A stretch of 64,000 bases of DNA, taken from Knoxdaviesia capensis (lineage: Eukaryota; Ascomycota; Sordariomycetes; Microascales; Gondwanamycetaceae). Shown here piece after piece: positions 25,290 to 35,601 of this stretch. The stretch spans positions 620,001 to 684,000 of the forward strand of contig LNGK01000007.1 of NCBI GenBank assembly GCA_001510575.1, given 5' to 3'. The position numbers were made by a program, and so were the translations under genes. How positions within the stretch are numbered: position 1 is the stretch's first letter; every line of letters starts with the position of its first letter. The notes under the pieces are model-generated. The model ran no database searches. It worked only from the letters and a program-made list of their open reading frames with translations, and was not told where the DNA came from.

Positions 25290-27152
25290 GGATGTATGTA
25301 CCTGTCATTCCCTCAACAACAATAATCCAACCAATCAAAGGCATATCCGAACGGAGAAATCGACCATTTAGGTTATCGGGTCTGAAAGGGGGAGATGGAT
25401 GTGTTATGTATATGTGCCAACATCGTCGTACTTGATCAGAGTGTGGACGGGCACTCGGCATATGTTATGTGCATAAAACATTGTAAAATCCGGCCATGAC
25501 ATTGCTCTATCAATGAAGTGCACTCTCTCAAGCTTGGGATTCTACCCTAGTTTTTACTCCGAATGGTTGGTCCCAGGAACATGGAGTAACGAGGATTCTT
25601 CAGAGTTGGCTCTAGTTACTAAACTGGTCAAACCCTAAACCTTACACGCCTATCTTTTTACTTACTTACAAAGTTAGAACAGTTCGTGAGCCTGGCAAAT
25701 TGATTTGACACTTTCCGGCTCCATCCTCCAAACGGTGGCCAAGGGAGGCGGTAGTTAGTCGAGGCGGAATGAGTGAATTCTTCATAATCCGGCATTATAA
25801 TACCAAAAGCAAAGAGAGTTGTTCTTCTTTTCTCCCCGGTATCTCTATAAAAAAAAGCGTCAGAGCAAGAAAGTTCGAGCAATATGCGGTGCACAGACTT
25901 CGTATTTGATTGAATACGGATGCTTTGTGCGCCGGTTGCCGGCCAGATTGGGTAAAAACACTCGTCAGCCACTGACCGGCGTCATCACCATTCATCATCA
26001 GCAAGGCAGTCTAGAGTCTGGAGCTGGACAAATCTGTAGACGGAATTGAAAGTCAGGAACACACGCCATATGCAGCTGAGCCGGTAGCCGTCTTGGGCCG
26101 GAGGTGGAAAGAGAGTTACATACGGGGTAGGTCTGCACTCCGGGATTTCGGATTTCATGTCCGCGGACAACTTCTTTCTTTTTTTGGTTTCTTTCTTGTG
26201 AAAGGAGACAGACAGACTTACGACGACTCTAGACAGTCTGATGCACCACCAGTGGGGCCTGAATACCATCAAGAAGCAAATCAGCTCGGATCTTTCAAGC
26301 CCGCTCAATTTGCCCCATGTATAAAGCCGCCCGACTATGGAGCTATGTCCTTGTAGAAGTGCTGTCTGCATGTTCGGCACTCACTACACAGCCACATAGG
26401 CGACGCGCCGGTTTCTGGCCTTGGCTTGGCCTCTGAGGCGCTGGCTGGCTGACGAGCTGAGATTTGCTCGCCGTCGGTCTAGGTCGTGTTTGGAACCTGG
26501 TATCTTGGCAAGGATCCGACAAACTTCAACCACCCTTGGCGGAGATATTCTGGACATGCGACCATCTGCCCTTTTCAGGCTGGGAGGTGTGGCTCACGGA
26601 GAGTTTTAGGGGGGCGGAGGAAGAAAAAAAGAAGAAGAAAAAAAAGCTGCCGACTATTAAACCACGCACTATTTAATAAGTTGCTCGCGTGCTCTAGAAA
26701 GCTTCACGCAAACCTTTCTCAACCTCTGGAATTCTCTTCACTCTATAGATCGCACAACATCACTTCATCTCTGCCCGGACACCCTCAGATGTTAAAGCCA
26801 AATTTCCACTGTAGCATTTCTTCGGGCTTTTTATTTCTCTTCTTCACCTTGGGCCTCCTGGCGTGACTGATCTTGGACGTGGTTTACTTGGCTTCTGGAC
26901 ATTCCAGATATATTACGCTCTTCTGGAGGTACTGTTGCATTAGCTGCTCCCTCTTAGACCCTTCGTTTCTTTGTCTAAGGCGGTGTTCACTTGGTCCTGT
27001 GCAATCCCGGCCCTTCTCGTTTTATATCCTTCCCCATCCTCTGACTCTTTTTTTCCTTCTTCCACATACATCACTTCCAACTTCCCTCCCCCCTCTTGTT
27101 CCACTCCTCCTCTCCTTTCACCCACCCCCCTCTCCTTCTCTGCTCTCCCCCA
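24412..27152. other. 2.7-kb intergenic region with microsatellite
   Basis: Starts with the cyclin 3' UTR, including a long T/C tract at 24660-24800. It contains a TG microsatellite (25255-25287) and ends in a C/T-rich leader for the PAP2 gene. Frames of 186 codons or less are present, but their residues reflect homopolymer runs. I see no gene. Confidence 0.55.
25255..25287. repeat. (TG)n microsatellite, 33 bp
   Basis: Sixteen and a half uninterrupted TG units lie in the intergenic space downstream of the cyclin gene. It is a simple-sequence repeat, probably polymorphic in length. Confidence 0.97.
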
Positions 27153-28582
27153 ATGCCGTCCAACGACTATCCACCACCTAGCTCTCCGCTGCTAAACCTT
27201 GTTCCTTCACCACAATCCTCAACTTTCAACTTGATAAACCGCAAAACCATGGGTATCCGCTCATCACGTTCCCCTTCAATAGCCCTGATTGCCTCGTATG
27301 TCTCCGACTGGGCCATCATCATTGCTATGGGCGTTGGGGGCTATATAATGGGCAATGTCACTCCGAATAAGAGACACTTCTCCATCCACGATCCTAATAT
27401 CTCGTACGTCTCCCTGCTTATATAGCCGTCTGAATCCCCAACCGTGCTTTCGAAAGTTTGGGGAAGCCACTAAGTATATACCGACGAGTATATCTCGGCC
27501 GTCAGTCACTCACTGCCTAGGTACAGGTACTAACATCAAGATCTGTTTCTGGCGCCTGCAGCTTCCCGTTTACCGAAAATGAGACTGTACCACCGTGGCT
27601 TCTGTTGGTCGCAAACAGCGGCGTCCCTATCGTGGTCATTCTCGGTGTAGTGCTTTTCCTCGTCCCCGGCTCGACAATCCCCTCCGGAACCCCCAAGTCG
27701 TTGATCTGGCGCCGGAAGCTCTGGGAGCTTCATGCCGGCTGGCTTGGCCTTGCCCTGGCACTATGCACCGCATGGTTCATCACCAACGGCATGAAGAACA
27801 TGTTCGGACGCCCACGCCCCGACATGCTCTCTCGATGCAACCCGGATATCTCGAACATCTCCAAATACTTCGTTGGCGGATTCGGCCTTCCCGGCCAGGT
27901 CAGTGACGGTGTTACCGGAGGCACTCTCGTTTCCGCTGATATCTGCCGGAACACCGACAAGGCCCTTCTCGATGACGGTTTCCGGAGCTACCCCAGCGGT
28001 CACTCATCATCTGCTGCTGCCGGCCTGATCTATCTGTCGTTGTTCCTCGCTAGCAAACTGTCGGTCGCCATCCCGTTTGCCGCCTTCTCGTATAGCTCCG
28101 ACGGCATCAACCCGCACTCAGTATCTGCCTTCCCGTCTCGAACTGCTGCCGCGACGTCCAAGGGCAACCAAACATCCCCCCCTACCGACAGCGACGATGC
28201 TGTCGACCCCCTCGCCAGTTTCCAAGTCCACGACAGGGTAGTCACCGCCGCTCGCCACCAGGGTGCCGCACCACCCGTGTACCTGATCTTCATCACCCTT
28301 CTCCCCTTCTTTGGAGCCGTGTTTGTGGCCGGCTCCCGCTGGTTCGACTTCCGCCACCACGCTTTCGATATCCTGTTCGGCTTCCTCATCGGCACCGCCA
28401 CCGCCATTGTTAGCTTCCGCTTCTACCATCTCCCCCTCAGCACTGGTGCTGGCTGGGCCTGGTCTCCCCGTAGCAACGACAAGGCTTTTTGGGCTGGCGT
28501 CGGAACTTACAGCTTTGCGACAAACAAGGCCACGTATGAGAGAATACGAAAGACTGATGTTGAAGCAATGGAGATGAGATAG
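27153..28582 (+). CDS. PAP2-family lipid phosphate phosphatase (LPP1/DPP1-like)
   Basis: Integral-membrane phosphatase expected to dephosphorylate phosphatidate, lysophosphatidate or diacylglycerol pyrophosphate. Exons are 27153-27403 and 27562-28582 (TC|C split codon), giving 423 residues. All three PAP2 signatures are visible: K-x6-RP in KNMFGRPRPD, PSGH in SYPSGHSS, and S-R-x5-H-x3-D in SRWFDFRHHAFD. Hydrophobic helices flank them (WAIIIAMGVGGYIMG, PIVVILGVVLFLV, LGLALALCTAWFI, YLIFITLLPFFGAVFVAG, FGFLIGTATAIVSF). A polar insert of about 60 residues rich in Ser/Thr sits between motifs 2 and 3. A second ATG at 27249 has a better context (ACCATGG) and would remove 32 disordered residues, so the start is less sure than the family. 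Confidence 0.92.
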
Positions 28583-29467
28583 AGATGTTTAGAAGCATCA
28601 TCAAGTCATCTACGCCAGTTTCCCTAAATTATCCCCGGAAAACTGTTGTGGCACCAACAGTTCTTCTACAGGAGCTTTTCTCCTTTTTTTTCTTTTCCTT
28701 GTTTGCTATCGGACATCCCCTCATCTTGATTTTGTACTGTTATGCAACAATTTTGCCGTGGGACTTTTTGGGGGGGAATCAACCGGAGTTCGGCGGTTCT
28801 TTATCTTTCTATAGACAGCATCATTAAGGTTTCATTATAAATACCATCTGGTTAAACCATCTTTCCCTCACGTTCACTCAGATCTTTAAGTCTCAGTATT
28901 GTCCCTCTTCCTCAGACGGCACAAGATAATCAAGTCTTCTTTTCCTTTCTCCAAAAACGAAAGCACCCAAACTGAGAGTGCGCAAAAAACTCGATATAAT
29001 TCTCAATCAGTAGCCATGCCAAACTTTACACTTCACTCAATAGTTTTGTAATGATTAAATAATTTCTTCCGTATCTTCATGCTACTGCTGTAATGTACAT
29101 TCCTCTTCCATGAAAAGAAATCTTTATGTACTTAGTAAAACAAAAAATCATTCCCTCGCTTTCGGGCGTTCCATCTTCAACTTCCGTTTTTTTTTTCGAG
29201 CATATCAAGACACGATAGACCCGGGGCATCACCACCAGTGAGATGCACAGGTCGGGAAAGAAAAAAAAGGGGTACAACATGCAAAAAAGGGGAGAGAGCA
29301 ACAGGAGAACAGATGGACGGGCGGGAAGAAAGGGGGCAAAAGTGAATGGGGGGGGGTTGAGAATGGGTATCGAAAGCAATGGGGGGGAGGCAAACTAAGT
29401 TCTTTGCGGGACAGAATCGAAATGTCCAGATAAACTGTCGGTCAGTGTGATCCCGGGCAGAGATTTC
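28583..29467. other. Convergent 3' intergenic region
   Basis: 885 bases between the 3' ends of the PAP2 and CCCH genes, containing their 3' UTRs and G-runs at 29347-29393. No gene seen. Confidence 0.6.
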
Positions 29468-31242
29468 CTAGTTCATGGGAATGATGTCGGCCGCCTCGTC
29501 GAAGTCGAAATCAGCTTCATCTCTGGCGAACTCCTCAACCTCATCCGAGTCGACGTCGTCACTGCCAGCAACACTTTCGTCACTAGACACATCTTCTTCG
29601 TCGCCAGTAGCGTCTTGTCGCTTGCGCATAACACTGGCTCGCTCGCGGTGGAGCAGCTTGCAGCCCTTGATGCTGCACTTCCCGGTATTGCTAAAATAAG
29701 GGCACTCAAACGTATGCCGCTCGGGGCAATCTGCACCTCGCTCACAGTATCCATACAGACCAAATGAGCGACAAACAGGCGCTGCCAGGGTCGCAGCGGA
29801 ATGGGGATACAGACAGTTAGTGTTTGTACAATTGCCTTTGGCAAAATGCACGCAATTCGGAACGCGTTCTGGCATCATTTCGTGCGAGAGGTCACAGTTA
29901 CTACCACTGGGGCAGGCGCCGCGCTGTAAGAAGTCTTTGCAGATTGCAACCTTGCTGGCGTCGTGCACATAGCGGCAGAGAGGGCCCTTAGGGCATGAAC
30001 CTAAAAAGCAAAGAAAAATAGGAGGAGGGACCGTTAGAGAGTAAATCCTTACTTGACTACTGCACCCACCCAGAAAGCAAGGGAAAAGAAAGAGCAGATG
30101 CTTAAATTTCCCATCCCCCAAAATCGCCGGGCCATAGTGCTCATCGTTCGTCAATTGTCTGGGGGGAATCTCGGTGGAGGAGTAGCTCGCAGACGGGGTT
30201 GTAGTTCGGAGAGGAGTTGTGATAGAAAAAGTACCAGTCGTAGAGAATGATCTGCAAGGCACGTTGACCTTCTTGACGTTTCCGGTTTCCCTGTGATTTG
30301 CTCGTGTTAGCTGCAACGAGACAGAGGCCGGAGATTCATACCGGTGAGCCTTAATGATCGCCTCACGGTAGAGGTTTCCATTTTTGCTCCGAAAAAACTT
30401 GACTCCGCCTACAACGGCAGTTTTGGGGGTCGGTGCGGATGAGTCGCCATCGCCTATTTTCAAGCTGTTAGTCGTGCGCTTTGCAACTGTGGGACAGGAG
30501 GAGCATCATACCTTTGATTCTAAATAGCTTGCTGCCGTTGCGAGAAACTCGAAAGCGGGAGCCTTCGATTTCGATGTCGAATTGGCGCTGCCCAGCGCTT
30601 CCAACCCACGGAGATGAGGCGGCCCGTTGTCCGCGAATGAACGCTTCGAGTTTAGTTCGCTCTCGCTCGGCCTTTTGTTGGAGTTTCTTGGCTCGAGTCT
30701 CTTCGAGGGCCTTCCCTCGAGATTCGCTTGTTTTCGCAAACACGTCTGAATTGATCAGTTGAAGATGGCGGCCGGTTTTCGAGACCCACGACGGCGAGGG
30801 GCCAGTCGATGCTGGGCTATCAGCATTGCCAGAAGATTCATCGGCCGTGGTGGATGAGCTTCGAGTTTCAGTCGGTGTGGAGTTATTAAGGATCAACGAT
30901 CTGTGGCGGTGTTTAGGAGGACGAGAAACACGATATGGGCGAGAGGGGTTTTGGTATGGCGACGTGAATGAGGAATCTGCACACGATCTCGTTGTTAGTA
31001 TTCCACCAAGTAACGTGTTATCTGCTGGGGAAGTACAAGCAGTCAGGGGGCACCCACGTCGTCGACTCGATGCATGATTGCTGGGGATGGACTGGATTCC
31101 AGCTTGTTGGTTCTTGTGGCGATTGATTTGACCTGGAAGCAAAGGGTTAGGTTCAAAGTCGACTCATGGATATCACAGGGTAAATCTTGCCTGCAAGTCT
31201 CCCAATCTTGTCAAGAAGATCTTGTTCTTCTTCCGTTGGCAT
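29468..31242 (-). CDS. Five-finger CCCH zinc-finger protein, ZC3H3/Red5-like
   Basis: Likely nuclear RNA-binding protein. Human ZC3H3 and fission-yeast Red5 act in poly(A)-RNA surveillance and export. Exons on the minus strand are 31242-31191, 31132-31058, 30976-30512, 30453-30342, 30290-30235 and 30000-29468; 430 residues. The N-terminus is a short helix (LLDKIGRLAGQINRHKNQQ) and a basic linker. Five tandem CCCH fingers follow, the first as C-x8-C-x5-C-x3-H (CRSFSTTGSCPKGPLCRYVH), the others starting CKDFLQRG, CVHFAKGN, CRSFGLYG and CPYFSNTG. The C-terminus is an acidic Asp/Glu/Ser tail. Intron 1 uses a GC-AG pair (GCAAGA donor). Introns 2, 4 and 5 (81, 51 and 234 nt) are multiples of three and stop-free, so retained forms remain translatable. 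Intron 2 is the least certain. Divergent from THO7. Confidence 0.9.
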
Positions 31243-32014
31243 GATCACTTGTGTCGAGGGTTGGCTTGGAGGTCAATATATCAAGATGTTTTAGATTCTG
31301 TTAGTAAGTGGTAAAAGAAGAAGGAATGAAGTTTGAGAATCAAACCAGCAATAATATATACCGCTTAGAAATGATGAAGCCTAGACTTTTTTTTTAAACG
31401 TTTCCCTATATAAACACTTTGACTAAGCCGATAAGAAAGAAAAGGAAGCAACCCTAACCCTAATAATATGGACGTAAAAGTAGAGTTATAATATTGACGA
31501 GGGAATGTTGTTGAAAATTGAAGAAGAGAATAAGTATTGCTAGATGAAAATAAATGAAAGAGATAAAATAAATACGGCATGCATAGGAGAATAAAATAAT
31601 CCTAAGTATGAAGTTAACAAATAGGGTTAGTATACTGCGGATCTTCCGAACTTGTCGATAAATTGTTGTCACACCTGGTAGTGTAATTTTTCTTCTCTAA
31701 CCTCCTAGCTTCTGTTTTATTTTCTAACGCTTCAACTTCAATTTCACCACCCCAAAGTTCATTTCGCCCGTGACCTGACACGACACATCTCCAAAATCTC
31801 ACCCCGTGCAGCTTTCTTTTTACCAGCCCCCCCCCTAAATTTCCTCCTTTTCAGGTTGCTTATGCCTGCTTATTGGATTGGAAATCGACTTTACAACCTC
31901 ATCGCTTTCTAATTGCTTCACCTTCACATTTTCTTATACGCGCATTCCCTTCTCCACACGCTGATTCGTCAAGAAACGAATCTAAGCAAACCAAATTTAT
32001 CCTGTGCTTCTATC
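31243..32014. promoter_or_regulatory. Shared divergent promoter (CCCH protein / THO7)
   Basis: 772 AT-rich bases between the two start codons. A double telobox AACCCTAACCCTAA sits at 31450-31463, and a related TAGGGTTAG at 31622-31630. No coding potential is seen. Both genes belong to nuclear mRNA processing, so joint control is plausible. Confidence 0.6.
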
Positions 32015-33028
32015 ATGGCCGCGACCTGGGACTTTCTCGACGAGAAGGTCGAACAGGACCTCCACCGAACGCGGCTGCTCAACATCGAAGAACGACCCTT
32101 CAAGCGAGTCACCAAACGCCTGAACAATGTGCGTGGTGCTGTTAAGCAGGAGTCTGGCAGCCAAGCCGATTCCACTACCGACGGAGCTGTTATTACCACC
32201 ACTAGCCAACTCGATGCTCACCATCTGCGCGACGACCTGACTCTCGACTTTGCCGCTTTCGACAGCTCTCTGGCGCGGCTCCAATTTTTATTCAACTCAA
32301 ATAGCAGAGAGCGCACACGCTACGAAGACGACAAGCAGCGCATCATCAACGAATGCCAGGCAGTTCGAGATAAGAATACCCAACTCCGGGTGCGCCTGGA
32401 TGCGGCCCGCGAGACCCTCGCCAGCCGCAAGAAGTTCGACGAGCTGGCCGAAAAGATCACCGTGAACCGGCTCCTGCGCCCTCGCGAAGACCAACTCATC
32501 AGCCTGCAAAAGCTCGAAGATGAATGCCGCGAGCTCGAGCGCGAAAGCGAGACCTACACTGAGACGTGGCGCGAGCGCCGCGACCAGTTCAGCCGCATCA
32601 TGGATGAGGGCATGATGCTCCGACGACAGATTCGAGACGAGAAGGAGGAAGTCGACAGACGCGAGGGCATGAATGAAGATGGAGAGGAAGACGGCGACCC
32701 TTCCAGAGACGCCCCTACACCCCGTCCTGGTATTGCTGGCAATGCGTCGCCAATGCCCACCGAGGCTGGCGCTAGCTCCAAGCCGGACGTCGAGGGTGGC
32801 AGAGCCTCCATCGTCGGAACTCCCGGCGCAGACCATTCATCTCTTCGGCCCCGGGATGCCTCGGGACTATTGGCTGACCCCACTCAGGCCAACAGTAACG
32901 GTGTATCACCCCGGCCATCTGTCTCTGCCGACGATGAACTGGAGGAAGGAGAGGATGTCGATATGACGGATGGTGATGGCCTGCGGAGAAGCAAGGGAGA
33001 CACCATGGATGTTGACGAAAGATTATGA
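32015..33028 (+). CDS. THO7: THO complex subunit 7 (Tho7/Mft1 family)
   Basis: Subunit of the nuclear THO/TREX complex that couples transcription to mRNP assembly and export. Single exon, 337 residues. The N-terminus (TWDFLDEKVEQDLHRTRLLNIEERPF) and the central block (LTLDFAAFDSSLARLQFLF) match the THOC7 family. Residues about 85-235 form a long heptad-rich coiled coil, the part that assembles with the other THO subunits. The last 110 residues are acidic and Pro/Ser-rich with no fold visible. ATG at 32015 was chosen because the conserved region begins right after it; upstream in-frame codons are leader-like. It is divergent from the CCCH gene and convergent with the tubulin cofactor gene 363 bases on. 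A second THO subunit (THO3) lies about 9 kb downstream. Confidence 0.92.
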   Translation: MAATWDFLDEKVEQDLHRTRLLNIEERPFKRVTKRLNNVRGAVKQESGSQADSTTDGAVITTTSQLDAHHLRDDLTLDFAAFDSSLARLQFLFNSNSRERTRYEDDKQRIINECQAVRDKNTQLRVRLDAARETLASRKKFDELAEKITVNRLLRPREDQLISLQKLEDECRELERESETYTETWRERRDQFSRIMDEGMMLRRQIRDEKEEVDRREGMNEDGEEDGDPSRDAPTPRPGIAGNASPMPTEAGASSKPDVEGGRASIVGTPGADHSSLRPRDASGLLADPTQANSNGVSPRPSVSADDELEEGEDVDMTDGDGLRRSKGDTMDVDERL

Positions 33029-33391
33029 GCGAATGACGGTTCATGTTCGCGTCTTCCTTCCATCCACGATAGCACAGCCTGCAACGTCTATAGGCTGGGG
33101 CGGGTACGAGTACCTGAGGATTGATGATAGCGTTGTCGTTTGCATTTTGTACTTGTATATGCCTAGCTAGAAAAACCACGAGCACCGATAACATTCATTA
33201 ACTAGTTCAATCATGTGAGTCCTGAAAGTGTAAGCTTTCATGTACTATGAATATCAACACTGGTGACACAGGAATGGATACAAGGGTGCCGCGACCCTGC
33301 TCTGACTTCGCGATGCAGTGCACTTCCTCAGACAGCGTTGACACTTCTAAAGTCTCTGGACGTCCTTCTGACAAACATGTTATCGCCAATT
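33029..33391. other. Short convergent 3' intergenic region
   Basis: 363 bases between THO7 and the tubulin cofactor A gene. It must hold two 3' UTRs and terminators. Nothing else seen. Confidence 0.6.
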
Positions 33392-33824
33392 TTAGATCTC
33401 CTCCTGCGCTGCTGCGCTCTGCTGGAGAGCCTCTTTGGCCTTGGTAAGCTCTTCCTCCGGGGCCGAACTTTCCTCCGCCTCCCGAATCTTCTCCTTCAGG
33501 ACTTCGGTAGCCTTCTCGATGCGCTCCTTCAGCGGACCAAACACGGCCTTGGTCTCTTCAATGGCTTGCTTCTGTGAATTTGCATACATGTTAGGGTTTG
33601 CTGACTGGGTGTCATGAATACAACGCGAGAGAATTTGAACGTGCCTCTTGTTTGAGAATATACTCGCCATTGCCGTCATCATCGCCGGCTCCGGTCTTGA
33701 GAGACTCTTCCAGCTTTTGGACTCTGGCTTCTTGTCGCACAAGTTCGCTGCGGTACGACTGTTCCTCTTTGACGAGACGGGCAAAGGCCTTCGTGGCGAT
33801 TTCAAGCTGCGATGGAGGGGCCAT
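33392..33824 (-). CDS. RBL2: Tubulin-binding cofactor A
   Basis: Chaperone that binds beta-tubulin during tubulin folding and buffers free beta-tubulin; cytosolic. Exons on the minus strand are 33824-33645 and 33571-33392, each 180 nt, giving 119 residues, the usual size of the family. The protein is an all-helical three-helix bundle: SQLEIATKAFARLVKEEQSY, then a charged helix with an acidic loop (GAGDDDGNGE), then KQAIEETKAVFGPLKERI and a C-terminal helix. The reading frame and family alignment require the join ILKQE/KQAIEE. That makes the 73-nt intron GC-AG (donor GAG|GCACGT, CTAAC branch site, acceptor CACAG). I see no GT donor that keeps the frame. Divergent from the glutaredoxin gene. 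Confidence 0.88.
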
Positions 33825-33971
33825 GATGAATTGATATTGGTGGGGGTAAAGGGTGGGGAAAAATGTAGCAAGATGAGGAAAAGAATGAAGCTTCAAGGCT
33901 TAACCCGTTAGCACGCTGGATTTCGGGAATAGATAGGTAATCAATGATTGAAGATATATCTGACCGGAGTG

Positions 33972-33999
33972 AGGTGAGTGAGGTCAGGTGAGTGAGGTC
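33972..33999. repeat. 14-bp perfect tandem duplication AGGTGAGTGAGGTC
   Basis: Two identical 14-base units lie head to tail in the upstream region of the tubulin cofactor A gene, about 150 bases before its start. Confidence 0.95.
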
Positions 34000-34287
34000 G
34001 GAAGCTTTCGTCTTAAATAGATTCTGGTCTTGAACTCTATGTACTATGAGATCCTGTTTTTTAGGCTCCGACTTTTTTTGGTCTTCTTTAAACTGCCGCC
34101 TCCATGTTATATAGAATGCAGGGTCGCAAACCCTAACGAGAAAAGATTACTGATGGTTAAAGTGATCTGCTATGCTGTACCTATGCTATGTAACCTTTGA
34201 TATCTGAAACGTAAGACAGGAGGTAATGGATCTGTTAGACACTGAATGTTGGATTGGGCTTTAGGGTTTAGAGCCATGTAATGTTGG

Positions 34288-34296
34288 ATCTGATAA
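34288..34296 (+). promoter_or_regulatory. Putative iron-regulator GATA site (ATCTGATAA), distal
   Basis: An exact match to ATCWGATAA, the published consensus of the fungal iron-responsive GATA factors SreA, SRE and Urbs1. It lies 447 bases before the Grx4 start codon, on the same strand as that gene. Function is inferred from the match only. Confidence 0.6.
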
Positions 34297-34631
34297 TGCA
34301 TAATCCAGAAACTTGAGAAGACCCATGGCGCTATATTTTAAGTGGTGGCGTCAATAAGAGGGTTTTTTTTCCTTCCACCTAGAGATAGAGATAGAGAACC
34401 TTTTCATCCTCGTTCTTCTTACCAACCTTTCCGGCTTTTTCCTCCCTAAGAATAATCATATAAATCTTTTTTCCTCCCCAAATAACAGGCATTTGCATCT
34501 TGCATTATTCCCATCCCTACCAGGAGTCACGCCTACTAATCTTTTAATTTGGATTACCCCACCACTGACCGATTCCGAATTTCCCCCCTCTTCTAGGGTT
34601 AACATTGCCATATAACGTCAATTCCATCTCA

Positions 34632-34640
34632 ATCTGATAA
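34632..34640 (+). promoter_or_regulatory. Putative iron-regulator GATA site (ATCTGATAA), proximal
   Basis: Second exact ATCWGATAA match in the same orientation, 103 bases before the Grx4 ATG, so possibly within or just upstream of the transcribed leader. Confidence 0.6.
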
Positions 34641-34742
34641 AGGGAATAGAAAATACAGCCTCACAAACCAACCAACTTCTCAACACTCTTTCTCACCCCC
34701 ACCCCCGACTTTTCTCTAACTTCACATCAACACACATACGCC

Positions 34743-35601
34743 ATGTCGACCGTACGTGAAATCACAACCCAGGAGGACTGGGACGCGACCGTGGCGTCAC
34801 TCGCGCCGTCAACGCTCCTCGTTGTGTCGTTCTACGCTCCATGGGCCGCGCCGTGCGCGCAAATGTCCGCCGTCCTACAAGCCCTCGCCGCCGAGTACCC
34901 CGTGACCACTCCGCCAACCACCCAGTGGGTGTCGCTCAACGCCGAGGAGCTCAGCGACATTAGCGAGACCTACGACGTCACTGCCGTGCCGTTCTTGGTG
35001 CTGCTACGGGGTGGTCAGGTTATCGAGACTGTCAGCGGGTCTAGTGCCGCAAAGGTGCGCACCGCCATCGAGACGCACGCGACCAAGGATATCACTGCTG
35101 CCGCCCCGGCCACCAATGGCCCGACTGTCCCCGCCGCCGCTCCCGTCGTCCAGGCCGCCCCCGTCGATCCCGCAAAGCAAAAGGAGGAACTGTTCAGCCG
35201 CTTGACTGACCTGGTCAATGCTGCCCCCGTCATGCTGTTCATGAAGGGAACCCCTAGCTCGCCCCAGTGCGGCTTCTCTCGCCAGATGGTGGCTCTTCTA
35301 CGGGAGAGCTCCGTCAAGTATGGCTTCTTCAACATTCTCGCTGATGACGAGGTCCGCCAAGGTCTCAAGGAGTTTGCCGACTGGCCCACCTACCCGCAGC
35401 TCTGGATCGGAGGCGAGCTCGTTGGCGGCCTTGATATTGTAAGTATACACACACACACACCAAAGATATATCTATCCCGAGAACCCTCTATTCTAACATG
35501 ACCTCCTCCAATCAAAGGTGAAAGAAGAGATCGCCAACGACGAGGACTTCCTCAAGCCTTACCGCGCTAAGGCTGATGGTGAGGCCGTCGCCGCCAGTTA
35601 A
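34743..35601 (+). CDS. GRX4: Monothiol glutaredoxin with N-terminal thioredoxin domain (Grx4/GrxD)
   Basis: Cytosolic/nuclear [2Fe-2S]-binding protein that passes iron status to transcription factors (in yeast Aft1; in Aspergillus HapX and SreA). Exons are 34743-35438 and 35518-35601; 259 residues. A thioredoxin-like domain occupies residues 1-110, with WAAPC at 34-38 in place of the dithiol WCxxC, typical of this subfamily. An Ala/Pro-rich linker (115-145) leads to a glutaredoxin domain with the KGTP and CGFS motifs (CGFS 176-179), and WPTYPQLWIGGELVGGLDI for glutathione and cluster binding. The intron begins GTAAGT and contains a short CA repeat. The promoter carries two ATCTGATAA sites. 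Assignment firm. Confidence 0.96.

Larger units (their letters stand above)
33825..34742. promoter_or_regulatory. Shared divergent promoter (tubulin cofactor A / Grx4)
   Basis: 918 bases between two start codons. It contains two exact ATCTGATAA sites (34288-34296 and 34632-34640), telobox words at 34128-34137 and 34261-34269, a 14-bp tandem duplication at 33972-33999 and a C-rich leader before the Grx4 ATG. Confidence 0.65.

Noticed and set aside
31450..31463. Telomere or interstitial telomeric tract
   Set aside because: Only two repeat units, flanked by ordinary genes on both sides. Treated as a telobox.
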